Assembly (NCBI GenBank): GCA_964396165.1
Contig: CAYNEF010000002.1
Span: 1-64,000, forward strand
Source: CALCZU01 sp964396165
Lineage (GTDB): Bacteria > Bdellovibrionota > FAC87 > UBA2466
DNA length: 64,000 nucleotides
Reading direction: 5' to 3'
A program made the translations under genes and the position numbers. Below are positions 1 to 8,850 of the stretch, piece by piece; the stretch's first letter is position 1; the number at the start of each line of letters is the position of its first letter. A model generated the notes under the pieces. It was not told where the DNA came from, ran no database searches, and saw only the letters and a list, made by a program, of their open reading frames with translations.

Positions 1-50
1 TTATTGATTTGGATTTATTGGAACCAATTTGGAAATGGAAAAATTATATT

Positions 51-332
51 ATGGAAAATAAAATAACCAAAAATAATTTACCTGAAACATTAAAAATAAA
101 AATTCCAACCAAGTTTATTAAAAAAGTGGAAAATTTGGATGCTTCCGATATTGCGGAAATTTGTCAACTTTGCACTCCCGAAAAAATCAAAGGGTTCCGC
201 TTTATTGACCGTAAAGGTGAAAGTGAAGAAAGTTACTGGAAAAGAAGCAAAGATGCTTACTTAAGCCTTACGTCCGGATTAAAACAACTGAAAGCAAAAC
301 TCTCCCAAGGATCCGTTAAGGAGGCAGCATAA
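51..332 (+). CDS. small hypothetical protein at head of chemotaxis genes
   Basis: A 93-residue protein of unrecognised family, Lys/Glu rich and probably cytoplasmic, with no signal peptide or membrane segment. An in-frame TTG at 9 would extend it, but the ATG at 51 is preceded by a purine-rich GGAAATGGA about ten bases upstream, so I chose 51. It sits one base upstream of cheY. The ribosome binding site AAGGAGG for cheY (318-324) lies inside its last codons, so the two are translationally linked. The protein ends Glu-Ala-Ala, a C-terminal pattern shared with many neighbours. A role in signalling is inferred only from position. Confidence 0.6.
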   Translation: MENKITKNNLPETLKIKIPTKFIKKVENLDASDIAEICQLCTPEKIKGFRFIDRKGESEESYWKRSKDAYLSLTSGLKQLKAKLSQGSVKEAA

Positions 333-333
333 A

Positions 334-720
334 ATGAATATTTTAGTAATTGATGACAGTCGCTCTATCCATGCATTTGTGACCGAATGTTTTACGGGCA
401 TCGAAGTTAAAATAACACACGCTTACAACGGCAAAGAAGGGGTTGAAAAATATCTCGCTACCCCACAGGAATTTGATCTTATACTTTTGGATTGGGAAAT
501 GCCTGTCATGACGGGTCCACAAGCCTTTAATGAATTAAAAGCAAAAGGGGTCAGTATTCCCGTGATGATGATGACTTCAAAAAACGCAGTGGATGATATT
601 GCAACCATGCTAGAAGCTGGCGTGAGTGAGTACGTCATGAAGCCCTATACTCAAGACATTCTCATCGAAAAAATTGAACAGGTTACCGGAAAGTCTCTTT
701 CTGGAAAATCGGCAGCTTAA
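334..720 (+). CDS. CheY-type single-domain response regulator
   Basis: A 128-residue stand-alone receiver domain that would accept phosphate from a histidine kinase such as the CheA-like protein nearby and signal by protein-protein contact. Visible receiver residues are the acidic pair D7-D8, phospho-acceptor D53 (in LLDWEMPVMTG), the switch threonine T81 (MMMTS) and K103 (VMKPY). There is no output domain. The AAGGAGG upstream gives an ideal start. cheR follows within 11 bases, so this is a chemotaxis-type operon. It ends Ser-Ala-Ala. Family assignment is secure; whether it controls a flagellar motor, pili or something else cannot be told, as no motility structural genes are in the window. 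Confidence 0.93.
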   Translation: MNILVIDDSRSIHAFVTECFTGIEVKITHAYNGKEGVEKYLATPQEFDLILLDWEMPVMTGPQAFNELKAKGVSIPVMMMTSKNAVDDIATMLEAGVSEYVMKPYTQDILIEKIEQVTGKSLSGKSAA

Positions 721-730
721 AGGGTACCCT

Positions 731-1573
731 ATGCTACTACCTGACCATAAATTAAAATTTTTCGCTAGCTACATCGAGAAAGAACTCGGGATAGTATATT
801 CAGAACACAATTTCTTTCAGTTGCAAAACAGACTGGAAGAAATTGTAAAAATACTCAATTTTAAAGATCTCGATGAATTATGGGACAAATCCCAGGTAAG
901 TATTACAGGAGATTTGAAACAACTCCTGCTGGATATCGCTACAAATAATGAAACTTCCTTTTTTAGAGATCCGAAAATTTTTAAAGCAGTCGAGTCATTT
1001 GTTTTACCTGAATGGCAAAAGAAAAATTCCAAAGCACCTTTAAAAACCTGGTCTGCTGCAAGCAGTTTCGGTCAGGAAGTTTATACCCTTTCGATGACAT
1101 TCAACGAATGGCAAAAAAAATTCCCTAATTTCACCTGGCAAATATTTGCCTCTGATATCGCAGACAGAGCTCTTAAACGCGCCCAGGAAGGAAGATACTC
1201 ACAGCTTGAAATCCAGCGTGGACTTCCCGCTCCACTTCTAATTAAGTACTTTTCAAAAGACACAGACAATTACTGGAAAGTAAAACCCGAGCTTAAAAAC
1301 AACGTGTCATTTAAAAAACAAAATCTGTTAGATCCCTTCAGTACCATTGGCAATTTTGATCTGATTTTTTGTCGCAATGTTCTTATCTACCAGCGCGTCG
1401 AAAACAAAGCCAAAGTAATTGAAAAAATGGCACAAGTACTAAATCCTGGCGGGATATTAGTAATGGGCGCTGGAGAAAGTCTCATTGGAATCTCAGATAA
1501 ATTTGAGCAAGTCCATACCGATGGTGTGGTATTCTATAGAGTGAAAGCGTTGTCCGCGCTAAAAGCCGCTTGA
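731..1573 (+). CDS. cheR: CheR-type chemoreceptor methyltransferase
   Basis: A 280-residue S-adenosylmethionine-dependent methyltransferase that methylates glutamates on chemoreceptors. The N-terminal helical domain contains NETSFFRD (about 73-80). The SAM-binding motif I is WSAASSFGQEVYTL (about 107-120), a variant of the family WSAACSTGEEPY, and CRNVLIY lies near 214-220. The ATG at 731 matches the family N-terminus; an upstream in-frame start at 674 would overlap cheY and is unlikely. The leader contains the 10-base palindrome AGGGTACCCT (721-730), whose first half is the likely Shine-Dalgarno. It ends Leu-Lys-Ala-Ala. No receptor or CheB is present in the window. Confidence 0.93.
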   Translation: MLLPDHKLKFFASYIEKELGIVYSEHNFFQLQNRLEEIVKILNFKDLDELWDKSQVSITGDLKQLLLDIATNNETSFFRDPKIFKAVESFVLPEWQKKNSKAPLKTWSAASSFGQEVYTLSMTFNEWQKKFPNFTWQIFASDIADRALKRAQEGRYSQLEIQRGLPAPLLIKYFSKDTDNYWKVKPELKNNVSFKKQNLLDPFSTIGNFDLIFCRNVLIYQRVENKAKVIEKMAQVLNPGGILVMGAGESLIGISDKFEQVHTDGVVFYRVKALSALKAA

Positions 1574-1608
1574 AGACTTACTAAAAATAAAAAGATACGA
1601 AAAATCCG

Positions 1609-3099
1609 GTGAAAAACACACGAAAACTGATTACTGGAATCCACTATGCTTCTATTGCCTTAAAGAGCAAAACGATTTCTCTTTGGGATAAGGAAGAAGC
1701 GAACCACTATCTTTTGAACCAGTTGGAAAATCTTCCTGGCTTGCCAGCCAAGGTAGGACAACTGTTGTCAAGAAAACTGGATACTAGTCCACGCCCTCCT
1801 TCAAAACCTCTCATGTCACTAGAAGAAGTGAAATCCATCATCCATACCCAATCGCCTTTATTAGACGATCAAATTATGGAGATTGAAGCAAACGGGATTT
1901 CTGCATCCATCGGACAAGTGCATAAAGCGACCTTGCAGGATGGGACGATAGTTGCCATCAAAGTACAGTACCCTGGAATTTCAGAGTTAATCGACGCTCA
2001 ATGTGATCTTTTCTTGAGTTTAGCGGAAAAAAGCCCGGCAAAAAATTATGGCTGGGATAAAAATACATACGGTGCTTATTTCAAAGAACAACTAGAAAAA
2101 GAGCTTAATTACCGAAGAGAAGCAAAAATTCAGGAAAACTTTCAGGATTTTTTTTCAAGTCATACCAATTTTGTTATTCCCAAGATTTATTCAGGTCTGT
2201 GCAGCCAGCAAATTTTAGTGCAATCCTGGGAATCGTCGGACTCTTTAAACACTCTTTTGCAATTGTCGGATGCAGTTCGTTCCCAAATAGCAAAAAGAAT
2301 CATCGAATTTACTTTCAGAAATATCTTTCAGTTTCATGCCTACCATGCAGATTTTCAACCTGCGAATTGGGGATGCCGGCCGGAAGAAGAGAGACTTGTA
2401 GTGTATGATTTCGGTGCGACAGGGGAATTAACAGAGCAAACGGTCGATTATTTATTGAGTGTCATCTATGCCGCTCGTGATGGCCAAAAGATTTCGGGTA
2501 TCGATTTTTTTACTCGCCTTGGGTTTGATGAAAAAAAGCTTTCATACATTAAAAACGATCTCGATAGAGTAGTAGAATTTTTTTTAGAGCCCTTTTCTCA
2601 ACCCTCTAGCTGGACGCTACAAAATTGGAAAATGGGAGAAAAGATTGATGCGGTACTAGGGAAATATAAATGGTGGCTCAGAACATCAGGCCCAATCTGG
2701 TTTTTTGGTTTAATGCGAGGTTTAGAGGGAATGTTCTACGCTGTAGAGCAACTAAACGTACCTGTAAATTTCTGGGATATTTTTTCACAGTTCACACAAA
2801 AACCTTTTCACAATGTCGTTAGCATAGATTTTCAAAAAGTAACGGATAAGCCCAAAGAAATGGCAAAAAACCTGTTCATTTACGTCGACGAAGGAACTGA
2901 ACGCATTGTAGAACTTGAAATGCCGGTTCTTGCTGTGGATGATTTGGAAGATTTAATACCAGAAAACGTAAAAGAAAAAATAACTAATCAGGTAGATTTA
3001 AAAAAGATTAGGGAATCAGCGCAATCTTCGAACTATATTCCGCAAATACTATTTGAAGTTAGCACTTCCACAAGACAGTACAGAGTTTTTCTCAAATAA
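1609..3099 (+). CDS. UbiB/ABC1 (AarF-type) atypical kinase family protein
   Basis: A 496-residue member of the ABC1/UbiB atypical protein-kinase-like family, whose members support quinone or lipid metabolism and have ATPase activity. Visible signatures are the family-specific KxGQ (K48-Q51), the Ala/Ser-rich nucleotide loop with the catalytic-type lysine (SIGQVHKATL to VAIKVQ, 100-120), the catalytic loop HADFQPANW (246-254) in place of the usual HADPHPGN, and YDFG (266-269). The start is GTG with only a weak purine-rich stretch upstream. It lies 35 bases after cheR and converges on the CheA-like gene. No C-terminal transmembrane pair is obvious. The exact substrate role is unknown. Confidence 0.85.
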   Translation: MKNTRKLITGIHYASIALKSKTISLWDKEEANHYLLNQLENLPGLPAKVGQLLSRKLDTSPRPPSKPLMSLEEVKSIIHTQSPLLDDQIMEIEANGISASIGQVHKATLQDGTIVAIKVQYPGISELIDAQCDLFLSLAEKSPAKNYGWDKNTYGAYFKEQLEKELNYRREAKIQENFQDFFSSHTNFVIPKIYSGLCSQQILVQSWESSDSLNTLLQLSDAVRSQIAKRIIEFTFRNIFQFHAYHADFQPANWGCRPEEERLVVYDFGATGELTEQTVDYLLSVIYAARDGQKISGIDFFTRLGFDEKKLSYIKNDLDRVVEFFLEPFSQPSSWTLQNWKMGEKIDAVLGKYKWWLRTSGPIWFFGLMRGLEGMFYAVEQLNVPVNFWDIFSQFTQKPFHNVVSIDFQKVTDKPKEMAKNLFIYVDEGTERIVELEMPVLAVDDLEDLIPENVKEKITNQVDLKKIRESAQSSNYIPQILFEVSTSTRQYRVFLK

Positions 3100-3112
3100 A
3101 ACTCATAGCGTG

Positions 3113-5668
3113 TTAAACAGCAGCTGGCGCCGCATCCATAATTTCCGCAAAGATTTCTTTTCCGATCCCTGCTTTCAACATTACAGCTTTCACATCAACT
3201 ACAGTAGCAGTATGCCCTTTTAGAAATACAGTGCCGGCTAAACCTGTGCGCTCTACAACAGATACATCCAAAGGCTCGTTAGCGACTGCTATATCCACAA
3301 TGCGCTTTAACATGAGAGCAAAATATTTATCCCTATGTTTTAGCACGACAAAGGGGATTCGCTTTCCTGCATCGTGGACATCAGTCATATCGCGAGGTAG
3401 CCCAAGTGATTCTCTCAAAGAAAGAGCAGGCATTACCTGATCACGGTATACAATCACGCGTTGATTTCCGGAGAACTGAAAAGATTGCGGCGGAAATTCT
3501 TCTAGACGAAATACATCATCCAGTGGAATGGCGTACATTCCTTTTGTGGCCAGTTCAAAGAGCAAATACTCGCGAGAGCTATCGTTCGTACTTGATGCAG
3601 CAAGAGTAGTTTCATCTTTCTTTTGATGAAATTTATCAATTCCATTTTGTATTGCCAGATTCTCTGGATGCAAAATCAGACCGATTTTACCATCTCCCAA
3701 AAAGGTACCGCCTGAGTAAACATTTAAGGTAGCAAGATGGCGACCGAGTGGCTTGACTACCGCGTCTTCCACATTGGATATGGAATCTACCACAATACCG
3801 AACTGGCCTTGTTTAGTTTTTGCGACGACTATATTAAGCGTCGCATTTTTGTCTTTCTCCTGTTTAGCAAGACAAAGCGCCTCATTTAGCCAAATTAAGG
3901 GCACTAATTCGTTTCCTAATCTTAAGATATCTGCCCCTTCCATTTCAGCAATAAGCTCGTCTCGTTTGTCGGATTCCACAGAGACGAGTCTTTGAATATC
4001 ATCTTGCGGGATTGCAAAGGTTTGGCCAGAACAGTCCACCATCAAGGAATTGATAATCAAAACTGATTTGGGAATGGGTAGTTTAAGAGTAAATTTTGTT
4101 CCTTTTCCCACTTCCGATTGAATATCAATGCTACCTCTGATTTTTTCAACGGAAGTGCGTACCATATCCATCCCCACTCCTCTGCCGGATACGTCGGTAA
4201 CTTTTTGCGCAGTTGAAAAACCAGGTTCAAATATCATCGAAAATATTTTTTGTTTGCTCATTTGAGAAAGTTCACTTTCAGTGAACATTCCCTTCTCTTT
4301 CAGTTTTGCTTTGATACGATCTTGATCTAAACCTTTTCCATTATCGATCAGCTCCACTAAAACTTCTTCACCCTGCTCGTAGCACTTTAATTGAATCAAG
4401 CCCTGCCTAGGTTTTCCAGTCTTTTCTCTCTCCTCTGGCGTTTCAATTCCGTGATCGCAACAGTTTCTCAGCATGTGGACTAGAGAATTATTCAAAACTT
4501 CACCGATAGCTGTATCCACTTTCAAATCTTCGCCTTCGATTTGCATATCGATTTCTTTTTGCAGTGAATTGGAAAGATCGCGAATTAGTCTTGGGTAAGA
4601 ACGAAATGTTTCTTTTAGCGGTTGTTTTCGCAGTTCTACCATCTTGTCTTGCATAGAACTGTTAATATTGTGCATTTCTTCCAGCAATTCCCCTAAAAGC
4701 GCCACATCCCTGTTTCCGCTGTATTCTTTTTCGATAGAACGAACAAGTTTATTCACCATATTGCGGATTACAGTGATTTGCCCGCTATGTTCCATAAAAT
4801 CGTCCAGATTGGCGATTGTTACTTTCACCCAGTCCTTTGCTTTTTGAGCAACTACTGGTGCCCCAGAATCTTGCGCTTTTTGGTTGGCCTGACCTAAGGA
4901 GGATGCAGCTTCAAAAGCAAAGAGTTGCAGAAGTTCTTCGAGAGTTTCGGTGCGTGTTTCCTGAGACTTTACTGTAGAGACAAGGTAACTCAGTCTGTCG
5001 TATGCTTTTAAAAATACGCTGACTACAGGCGGAGTAATCACAAGCGTTCCATTTTTTGCCTGTGTAAGGCAATCTTCAAATTTATGTGCAAATTTAGCAA
5101 TCGTATTATCAAAAAATCCGCTAGTGCCTTTGATCGTGTGTAAAATACGATACATATTGTTGATGACTTCTTGAGAGCCGGGCGTTGACTCAAGCGTCAT
5201 AATAAGAGGTTCCAGTTCTTCGAGCAGCGAAGAGGCATCCTGGCAAAATCCTTCTAATAATTCCCTGTCTTCTTTGATGGAAGCAACTCGTGTTTCGCAT
5301 TCCTTTTCTACCAACTTTTGAAGTGTTTCTTTGGTAAAGGGTTTATCTAAAAATGCGCAAATTTTGTATTCCAACCCTGTTAAAGCCATTTCTTTTGAAA
5401 CAAAACCTGAAAGTATAGCGAAGGGAATTATTTGATGATCTTTCAAAATGGATTTTCTAAAATCAAGACCATTTACGCCAGGCATTTGATAATCAGAAAC
5501 AATGAGTGCTAAGTCTTTTGCATATTTTTGTATGAGCGGAATTGCTTCGTCAGGATTAGTTGCCGTTAAAGTTTGAAACCCCATCTCGGAAAAAAGGAGC
5601 GAGAGATCTTCTAAGATATCTTTTTCATCGTCTACACACAGTACATAGATGTCTTTTAAATTTTCCAT
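3113..5668 (-). CDS. CheA-type histidine kinase with N-terminal receiver and two CheW-like domains
   Basis: An 851-residue fusion. The order is receiver (about 1-125; acceptor D59 in SDYQMPG), Hpt/P1 domain with phospho-histidine H177 (ILHTIKG), dimerisation helices, HATPase (N box near MLRNCCDHGIE, then DNGKG and GRGVGMDMV), then two CheW/P5-like domains. Classical CheA carries no receiver at its N-terminus and only one CheW module, so this is a hybrid chemosensory kinase that may regulate its own Hpt. GAGG lies six bases upstream of the ATG. It is divergent from the 5-TM gene and convergent with the UbiB-type gene (13-base gap). No separate cheW is in the window; the extra domain may replace it. 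Confidence 0.93.
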   Translation of the reverse strand: MENLKDIYVLCVDDEKDILEDLSLLFSEMGFQTLTATNPDEAIPLIQKYAKDLALIVSDYQMPGVNGLDFRKSILKDHQIIPFAILSGFVSKEMALTGLEYKICAFLDKPFTKETLQKLVEKECETRVASIKEDRELLEGFCQDASSLLEELEPLIMTLESTPGSQEVINNMYRILHTIKGTSGFFDNTIAKFAHKFEDCLTQAKNGTLVITPPVVSVFLKAYDRLSYLVSTVKSQETRTETLEELLQLFAFEAASSLGQANQKAQDSGAPVVAQKAKDWVKVTIANLDDFMEHSGQITVIRNMVNKLVRSIEKEYSGNRDVALLGELLEEMHNINSSMQDKMVELRKQPLKETFRSYPRLIRDLSNSLQKEIDMQIEGEDLKVDTAIGEVLNNSLVHMLRNCCDHGIETPEEREKTGKPRQGLIQLKCYEQGEEVLVELIDNGKGLDQDRIKAKLKEKGMFTESELSQMSKQKIFSMIFEPGFSTAQKVTDVSGRGVGMDMVRTSVEKIRGSIDIQSEVGKGTKFTLKLPIPKSVLIINSLMVDCSGQTFAIPQDDIQRLVSVESDKRDELIAEMEGADILRLGNELVPLIWLNEALCLAKQEKDKNATLNIVVAKTKQGQFGIVVDSISNVEDAVVKPLGRHLATLNVYSGGTFLGDGKIGLILHPENLAIQNGIDKFHQKKDETTLAASSTNDSSREYLLFELATKGMYAIPLDDVFRLEEFPPQSFQFSGNQRVIVYRDQVMPALSLRESLGLPRDMTDVHDAGKRIPFVVLKHRDKYFALMLKRIVDIAVANEPLDVSVVERTGLAGTVFLKGHTATVVDVKAVMLKAGIGKEIFAEIMDAAPAAV

Positions 5669-5761
5669 TTAATTCCTCAATAGCTAGTTACCTACCTATC
5701 GGTATTTTTTAAGGAAATCTGTTCAACGCGGCATGCAAAAATACTTACTAAAAATGTTTGA

Positions 5762-5767
5762 TATAAT
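5762..5767 (+). promoter_or_regulatory. candidate -10 box for a leaderless transcript
   Basis: A perfect TATAAT ends six bases before the ATG at 5774, so transcription would begin at or next to the start codon. No Shine-Dalgarno is visible and no convincing -35 is seen at 5739-5745, so this remains a weak call. Confidence 0.35.
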
Positions 5768-5773
5768 GTTTTG

Positions 5774-6244
5774 ATGGACACAATTGAGACTCAAAAAAAC
5801 TCCTGGGTACTTTCGCTATCGCTCATGGGCACCTTGTGCGCAGTCGCTTTGATGACGCCATACATTACTTTTTATATGACGTGGGCCAGCATCGCCTATT
5901 TAGCAATGTCGTATGGATTTATTTTGCGAAAAAATCGCAAATTACATGTTCCCTTGATGTTGTTTGCAATCGTTGCTGATGTGTCTTTGGTTCTACTCTT
6001 AGAATTTCAAAGGCAAGCAATTAATACCGCAATATCGTTTAAACTAGGTCCTTTGCAACAAGCACACATTGGTTTTTCCACATTAGCTGTGGTTACTTAT
6101 TTTCCGATTTTATATTTAGGAATCCGAGCAAACTGGTTTACTGCGACTCCTTCTCAAAGAAACATGCATAAAAAACTGGGAATTACGGCATACCTTTTTC
6201 GCACAATAGGCTTTCTCTTAATGTTTTCAATGTTGAATAAGTGA
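5774..6244 (+). CDS. five-helix membrane protein, unrecognised
   Basis: A 156-residue inner-membrane protein with about five hydrophobic helices separated by short loops. Histidines at membrane edges (KLHVPLM, QQAHIGFS, NMHKKLG) recall small haem-binding membrane proteins of the DUF420 or cytochrome b561 kind, but I cannot assign it to either. TTG at 5771 is an alternative start immediately before the ATG at 5774. Its stop overlaps the next start (GTGA), so it is translationally coupled to the TPR gene. Haem binding would fit the nearby globin and hemerythrin genes; that is inference. Confidence 0.75.
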   Translation: MDTIETQKNSWVLSLSLMGTLCAVALMTPYITFYMTWASIAYLAMSYGFILRKNRKLHVPLMLFAIVADVSLVLLLEFQRQAINTAISFKLGPLQQAHIGFSTLAVVTYFPILYLGIRANWFTATPSQRNMHKKLGITAYLFRTIGFLLMFSMLNK

Positions 6245-6630
6245 GTACGACTATGGGATCACTGAAGAGTTTTAAAGAAGCAACGGATACGAATATCAAT
6301 TACCTTCTGAAGTGTGCAGATTTTCTTTATAAACAAAAAAAGTTTGAAGCGGCAGAAGAAATTTACAAGTCTGTTTTGCAAAAAGAAATGAAAAATGAAC
6401 CTGCCATCAAAGGGCTTGGAAGCTGTCTTTATTTCTTAAAAAAATATGAACAAGCCTTTCGATGTTTCCAGGGACTCGAAAAACTATTTAAAAACGAATC
6501 CGCTAAAGCATGGTGCTATGCGACTCTCATTCGCCTAGGAAAAACGAAAGAAGCAAAAGAGTACGTTAAAGAGTGCAGCGATATCAACGGACTTGTGAAG
6601 TCTGAAGGAATCGAACTCGACTACTATTAA
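6241..6630 (+). CDS. small TPR-repeat protein
   Basis: A 129-residue helical protein with about two and a half tetratricopeptide-like repeats (A..ALY/A..EF pattern: LLKCADFLYKQKKFEAAEEI, then AIKGLGSCLYFLKKYEQAF, then AWCYATLIRLGKTKEA), so probably a protein-binding adaptor. It begins with GTG overlapping the stop of the membrane protein gene; an internal ATG at 6253 is an alternative. There is no signal peptide. Its stop codon overlaps, in the convergent orientation, the stop codon of the hemerythrin gene through the shared TTAA at 6627-6630. The partner is unknown. Confidence 0.75.
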   Translation: MSTTMGSLKSFKEATDTNINYLLKCADFLYKQKKFEAAEEIYKSVLQKEMKNEPAIKGLGSCLYFLKKYEQAFRCFQGLEKLFKNESAKAWCYATLIRLGKTKEAKEYVKECSDINGLVKSEGIELDYY

Positions 6631-7037
6631 GCAGCTTTTTTGTGTGTCTTTGAATGGTGCGCGTACTTCGTGTCGATTCCCTGAATATGAGCAGTTAACC
6701 AGAGCTTCAAAAATCCAAAAAAGCCGTCGGAAACTTTGCCGTCACCTTTTTTAAACTTTTCGACCTGCTCCGCAAACGTTCTTAAAAGATTCTGGTGGAT
6801 AATTTTATGGACGGATAATTCTGGAAATTGGATTTTCTCCATGTACGCTTCCTCATCAGAGAAATGCTTTACAGTGTAATTGGCTAAATCTTGAATGATA
6901 GATTCTAATTCAGCTTTCACTGCACCCGCTTTATTTCTATCATAAAGTTTGTTCATGATGGCGAGCAGCTTTTTGTGCTCGTCGTTCATTTCATTGACAC
7001 CGATATCTAACCCTTGTGACCATTCTAAAATAGGCAT
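6627..7037 (-). CDS. bacteriohemerythrin
   Basis: A 136-residue single-domain hemerythrin, a four-helix bundle with a non-haem di-iron site that binds oxygen. All seven expected ligands are present: H21, H58, E62, H77, H81, H117 and D122. The start is the ATG at 7037, preceded by GGGAGGG five bases away; a longer upstream frame from 7073 has no such site. It is the second gene of a minus-strand pair with the truncated globin (57-base gap), and a PAS kinase lies further upstream on the same strand. This suggests an oxygen or NO handling unit beside signalling genes. It ends Lys-Lys-Ala-Ala. Confidence 0.93.
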   Translation of the reverse strand: MPILEWSQGLDIGVNEMNDEHKKLLAIMNKLYDRNKAGAVKAELESIIQDLANYTVKHFSDEEAYMEKIQFPELSVHKIIHQNLLRTFAEQVEKFKKGDGKVSDGFFGFLKLWLTAHIQGIDTKYAHHSKTHKKAA

Positions 7038-7094
7038 AAAACCCTCCCATTGTAGTATGTATCGGCCATTCAATTTAAGACTTCAGTTTTTTTG

Positions 7095-7529
7095 TCAGGC
7101 AGCTTTTTTTAGGGGATTGGGGTTGGGAAAATCCTGAATCACGTCCGTATTATAACGAAGTTTGCACTCAGCTATCGACTTTTTTACAACTTTTCTTTTA
7201 AACGCATTGTCTATCGTTTTCCATTTTTCAATGAGTAGTGCATTAGCCCCAGCCTCTAGAAATGCTTCATCCAGAAGCGCTTCTCTTACCTGAAACAATT
7301 CCTCTGTTATCATCATATGCACATGTGCATCAGGAACGAATTTGCCGGCGTATTTTTCGGGACCGCCAAATGCCTGAGCCATAAAATCTGTTTGCTGGTT
7401 TTCGATATGCTCTTGGTTAATGCTTTTGAAATACTGACCTATCCAAGGGTGTGCATAAATTTTATCATAGAAGATCTTATTGACCTTCTTTAGCATTTCG
7501 TACCCACCGACTTGTTCGAATATTTCCAT
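7095..7529 (-). CDS. truncated haemoglobin (group I-like)
   Basis: A 144-residue 2-over-2 globin. The expected core is present: the N-terminal QVGGYEMLKKV, the phenylalanine/tyrosine-rich B helix (IFYDKIYAHP), the FGGPEKYAG loop, and proximal histidine H69 in AHVHMMITEELF, with the family spacing to I74 and F79. Such globins bind oxygen or detoxify NO. A polar C-terminal extension ends PNPNPLKKAA. It lies 57 bases upstream of hemerythrin on the same strand, so the two are probably co-expressed. Group I is my best guess from the spacing after the proximal histidine. Confidence 0.88.
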   Translation of the reverse strand: MEIFEQVGGYEMLKKVNKIFYDKIYAHPWIGQYFKSINQEHIENQQTDFMAQAFGGPEKYAGKFVPDAHVHMMITEELFQVREALLDEAFLEAGANALLIEKWKTIDNAFKRKVVKKSIAECKLRYNTDVIQDFPNPNPLKKAA

Positions 7530-7612
7530 AACTATTAAACCATTATACGCATTTCACTCATCTGCCGCGAGACTTGAATCATGGATTTTTTTTCACGATT
7601 CTCATAAACACA

Positions 7613-8746
7613 TCATGCGGCTTTTAATACTTGAGAATACTGCTTTAATGGCAACTCCAAAACAAATTTAGTATTCGGACAGTTTTTGTCCAAATACAAT
7701 TTTCCCTTGTGGGAAAGTGCAATATTGCGACTTATTCCCAAACCAATTCCAGTTCCCTTACCCGCGGGTTTAGTCGTAAAAAAAGGCTGCATGAGTTTAG
7801 CGCTTACTTCATCGGAAATTCCCTTACCGCTATCTTTGACGGCAAATATTACCAAGTCAGGCGCAGACTCAATATTTAACTCAATCCATTTCTCAGGTAA
7901 ATTCTCGACTGCATCACATGAATTATTGATCAAATTTAATAAAATCTGGGTAATTTGGCTTGGTCGGCATTCAAAAGAGATATTAGGAGGATTCGTTTTC
8001 TTAAGTTGTACACCTTTGCGTGCAAGCTTTTCGTGCGACATATCGAGTACATCTTGTATGATGGAATCTAAATTACAGAGTTCAAAAGGATCTTGAGAAC
8101 TATCTCTAGAAGATTTTTTAACCGCGCTAACAATTTTGATAATCCGATTAGACATCTCATCAATTCTGGATAGTTCGGGCTCCACTGTAGTAAGACAGTG
8201 AGCACTTTCTTTTAATAGGGAGCGTACTTTACGTGTTTTTCCCATTATCACGGTAAGCGGATTATTAATTTCATGGGCTATCATCCCTGCCATTTCTCCC
8301 ACAGCAGACATTCTTGCGCTGGCAAGTATTTTTAGCTCCTGTTCTTTTGCAAGATTTTCCAACTGCTTTTGCCGAGTGATCACTCTTCTAATGGAAACGA
8401 ACGATTTAATTTTGCTTTCCGCATCCAGTACAGGAACGATGGAAGAATCTACCCAATAGAAAGACCCATCTTTAGCTTTGTTGCATACTTCTCCATGCCA
8501 ACTTTTACCTGCTGATATTGTTTTCCAAACATCTACCCAAAACTCTTTGGAATGCTCTTTAGAGTTTAAAATGCGGTGGTCCTGTCCGATTAACTCTGCC
8601 GCAGTATATTTCGAAATTTCACAAAAACGCTCATTCACAAAAATAATTTTTCCCTTAGGATCGGTAACGGAAACGATGGAATAGGCATCCAATGCCTTAT
8701 GAATGTCAGATATTAGGTTTTCACTCATACCTAACTCTGTCGTCAT
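7613..8746 (-). CDS. PAS-domain sensor histidine kinase
   Basis: A 377-residue soluble kinase. A single PAS/PAC module covers roughly residues 15-130 (FVNERFCEISKYT, DGSFYWVDSSIVPV). It is followed by a short coiled linker, a HisKA box with H158 (MIAHEINNPL) and a HATPase domain (NLINNSCDAVE, DSGKGI, PFFTTKPAGKGTGIGLGIS). There is no transmembrane segment, so it senses a cytoplasmic cue. Its transmitter part closely resembles that of the kinase at 9849. It is 83 bases upstream of the globin on the same strand and divergent from the Hpt-REC gene. It ends Val-Leu-Lys-Ala-Ala. Confidence 0.92.
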   Translation of the reverse strand: MTTELGMSENLISDIHKALDAYSIVSVTDPKGKIIFVNERFCEISKYTAAELIGQDHRILNSKEHSKEFWVDVWKTISAGKSWHGEVCNKAKDGSFYWVDSSIVPVLDAESKIKSFVSIRRVITRQKQLENLAKEQELKILASARMSAVGEMAGMIAHEINNPLTVIMGKTRKVRSLLKESAHCLTTVEPELSRIDEMSNRIIKIVSAVKKSSRDSSQDPFELCNLDSIIQDVLDMSHEKLARKGVQLKKTNPPNISFECRPSQITQILLNLINNSCDAVENLPEKWIELNIESAPDLVIFAVKDSGKGISDEVSAKLMQPFFTTKPAGKGTGIGLGISRNIALSHKGKLYLDKNCPNTKFVLELPLKQYSQVLKAA

Positions 8747-8850
8747 CTTTAGGTAATAAATTTAACTATTTAAAGGACATAAACATCGGCTAAATTATGC
8801 TGAAAATGACACTAATTTAATGTGGATAGAAAGCCGAACAATCAATTAGT

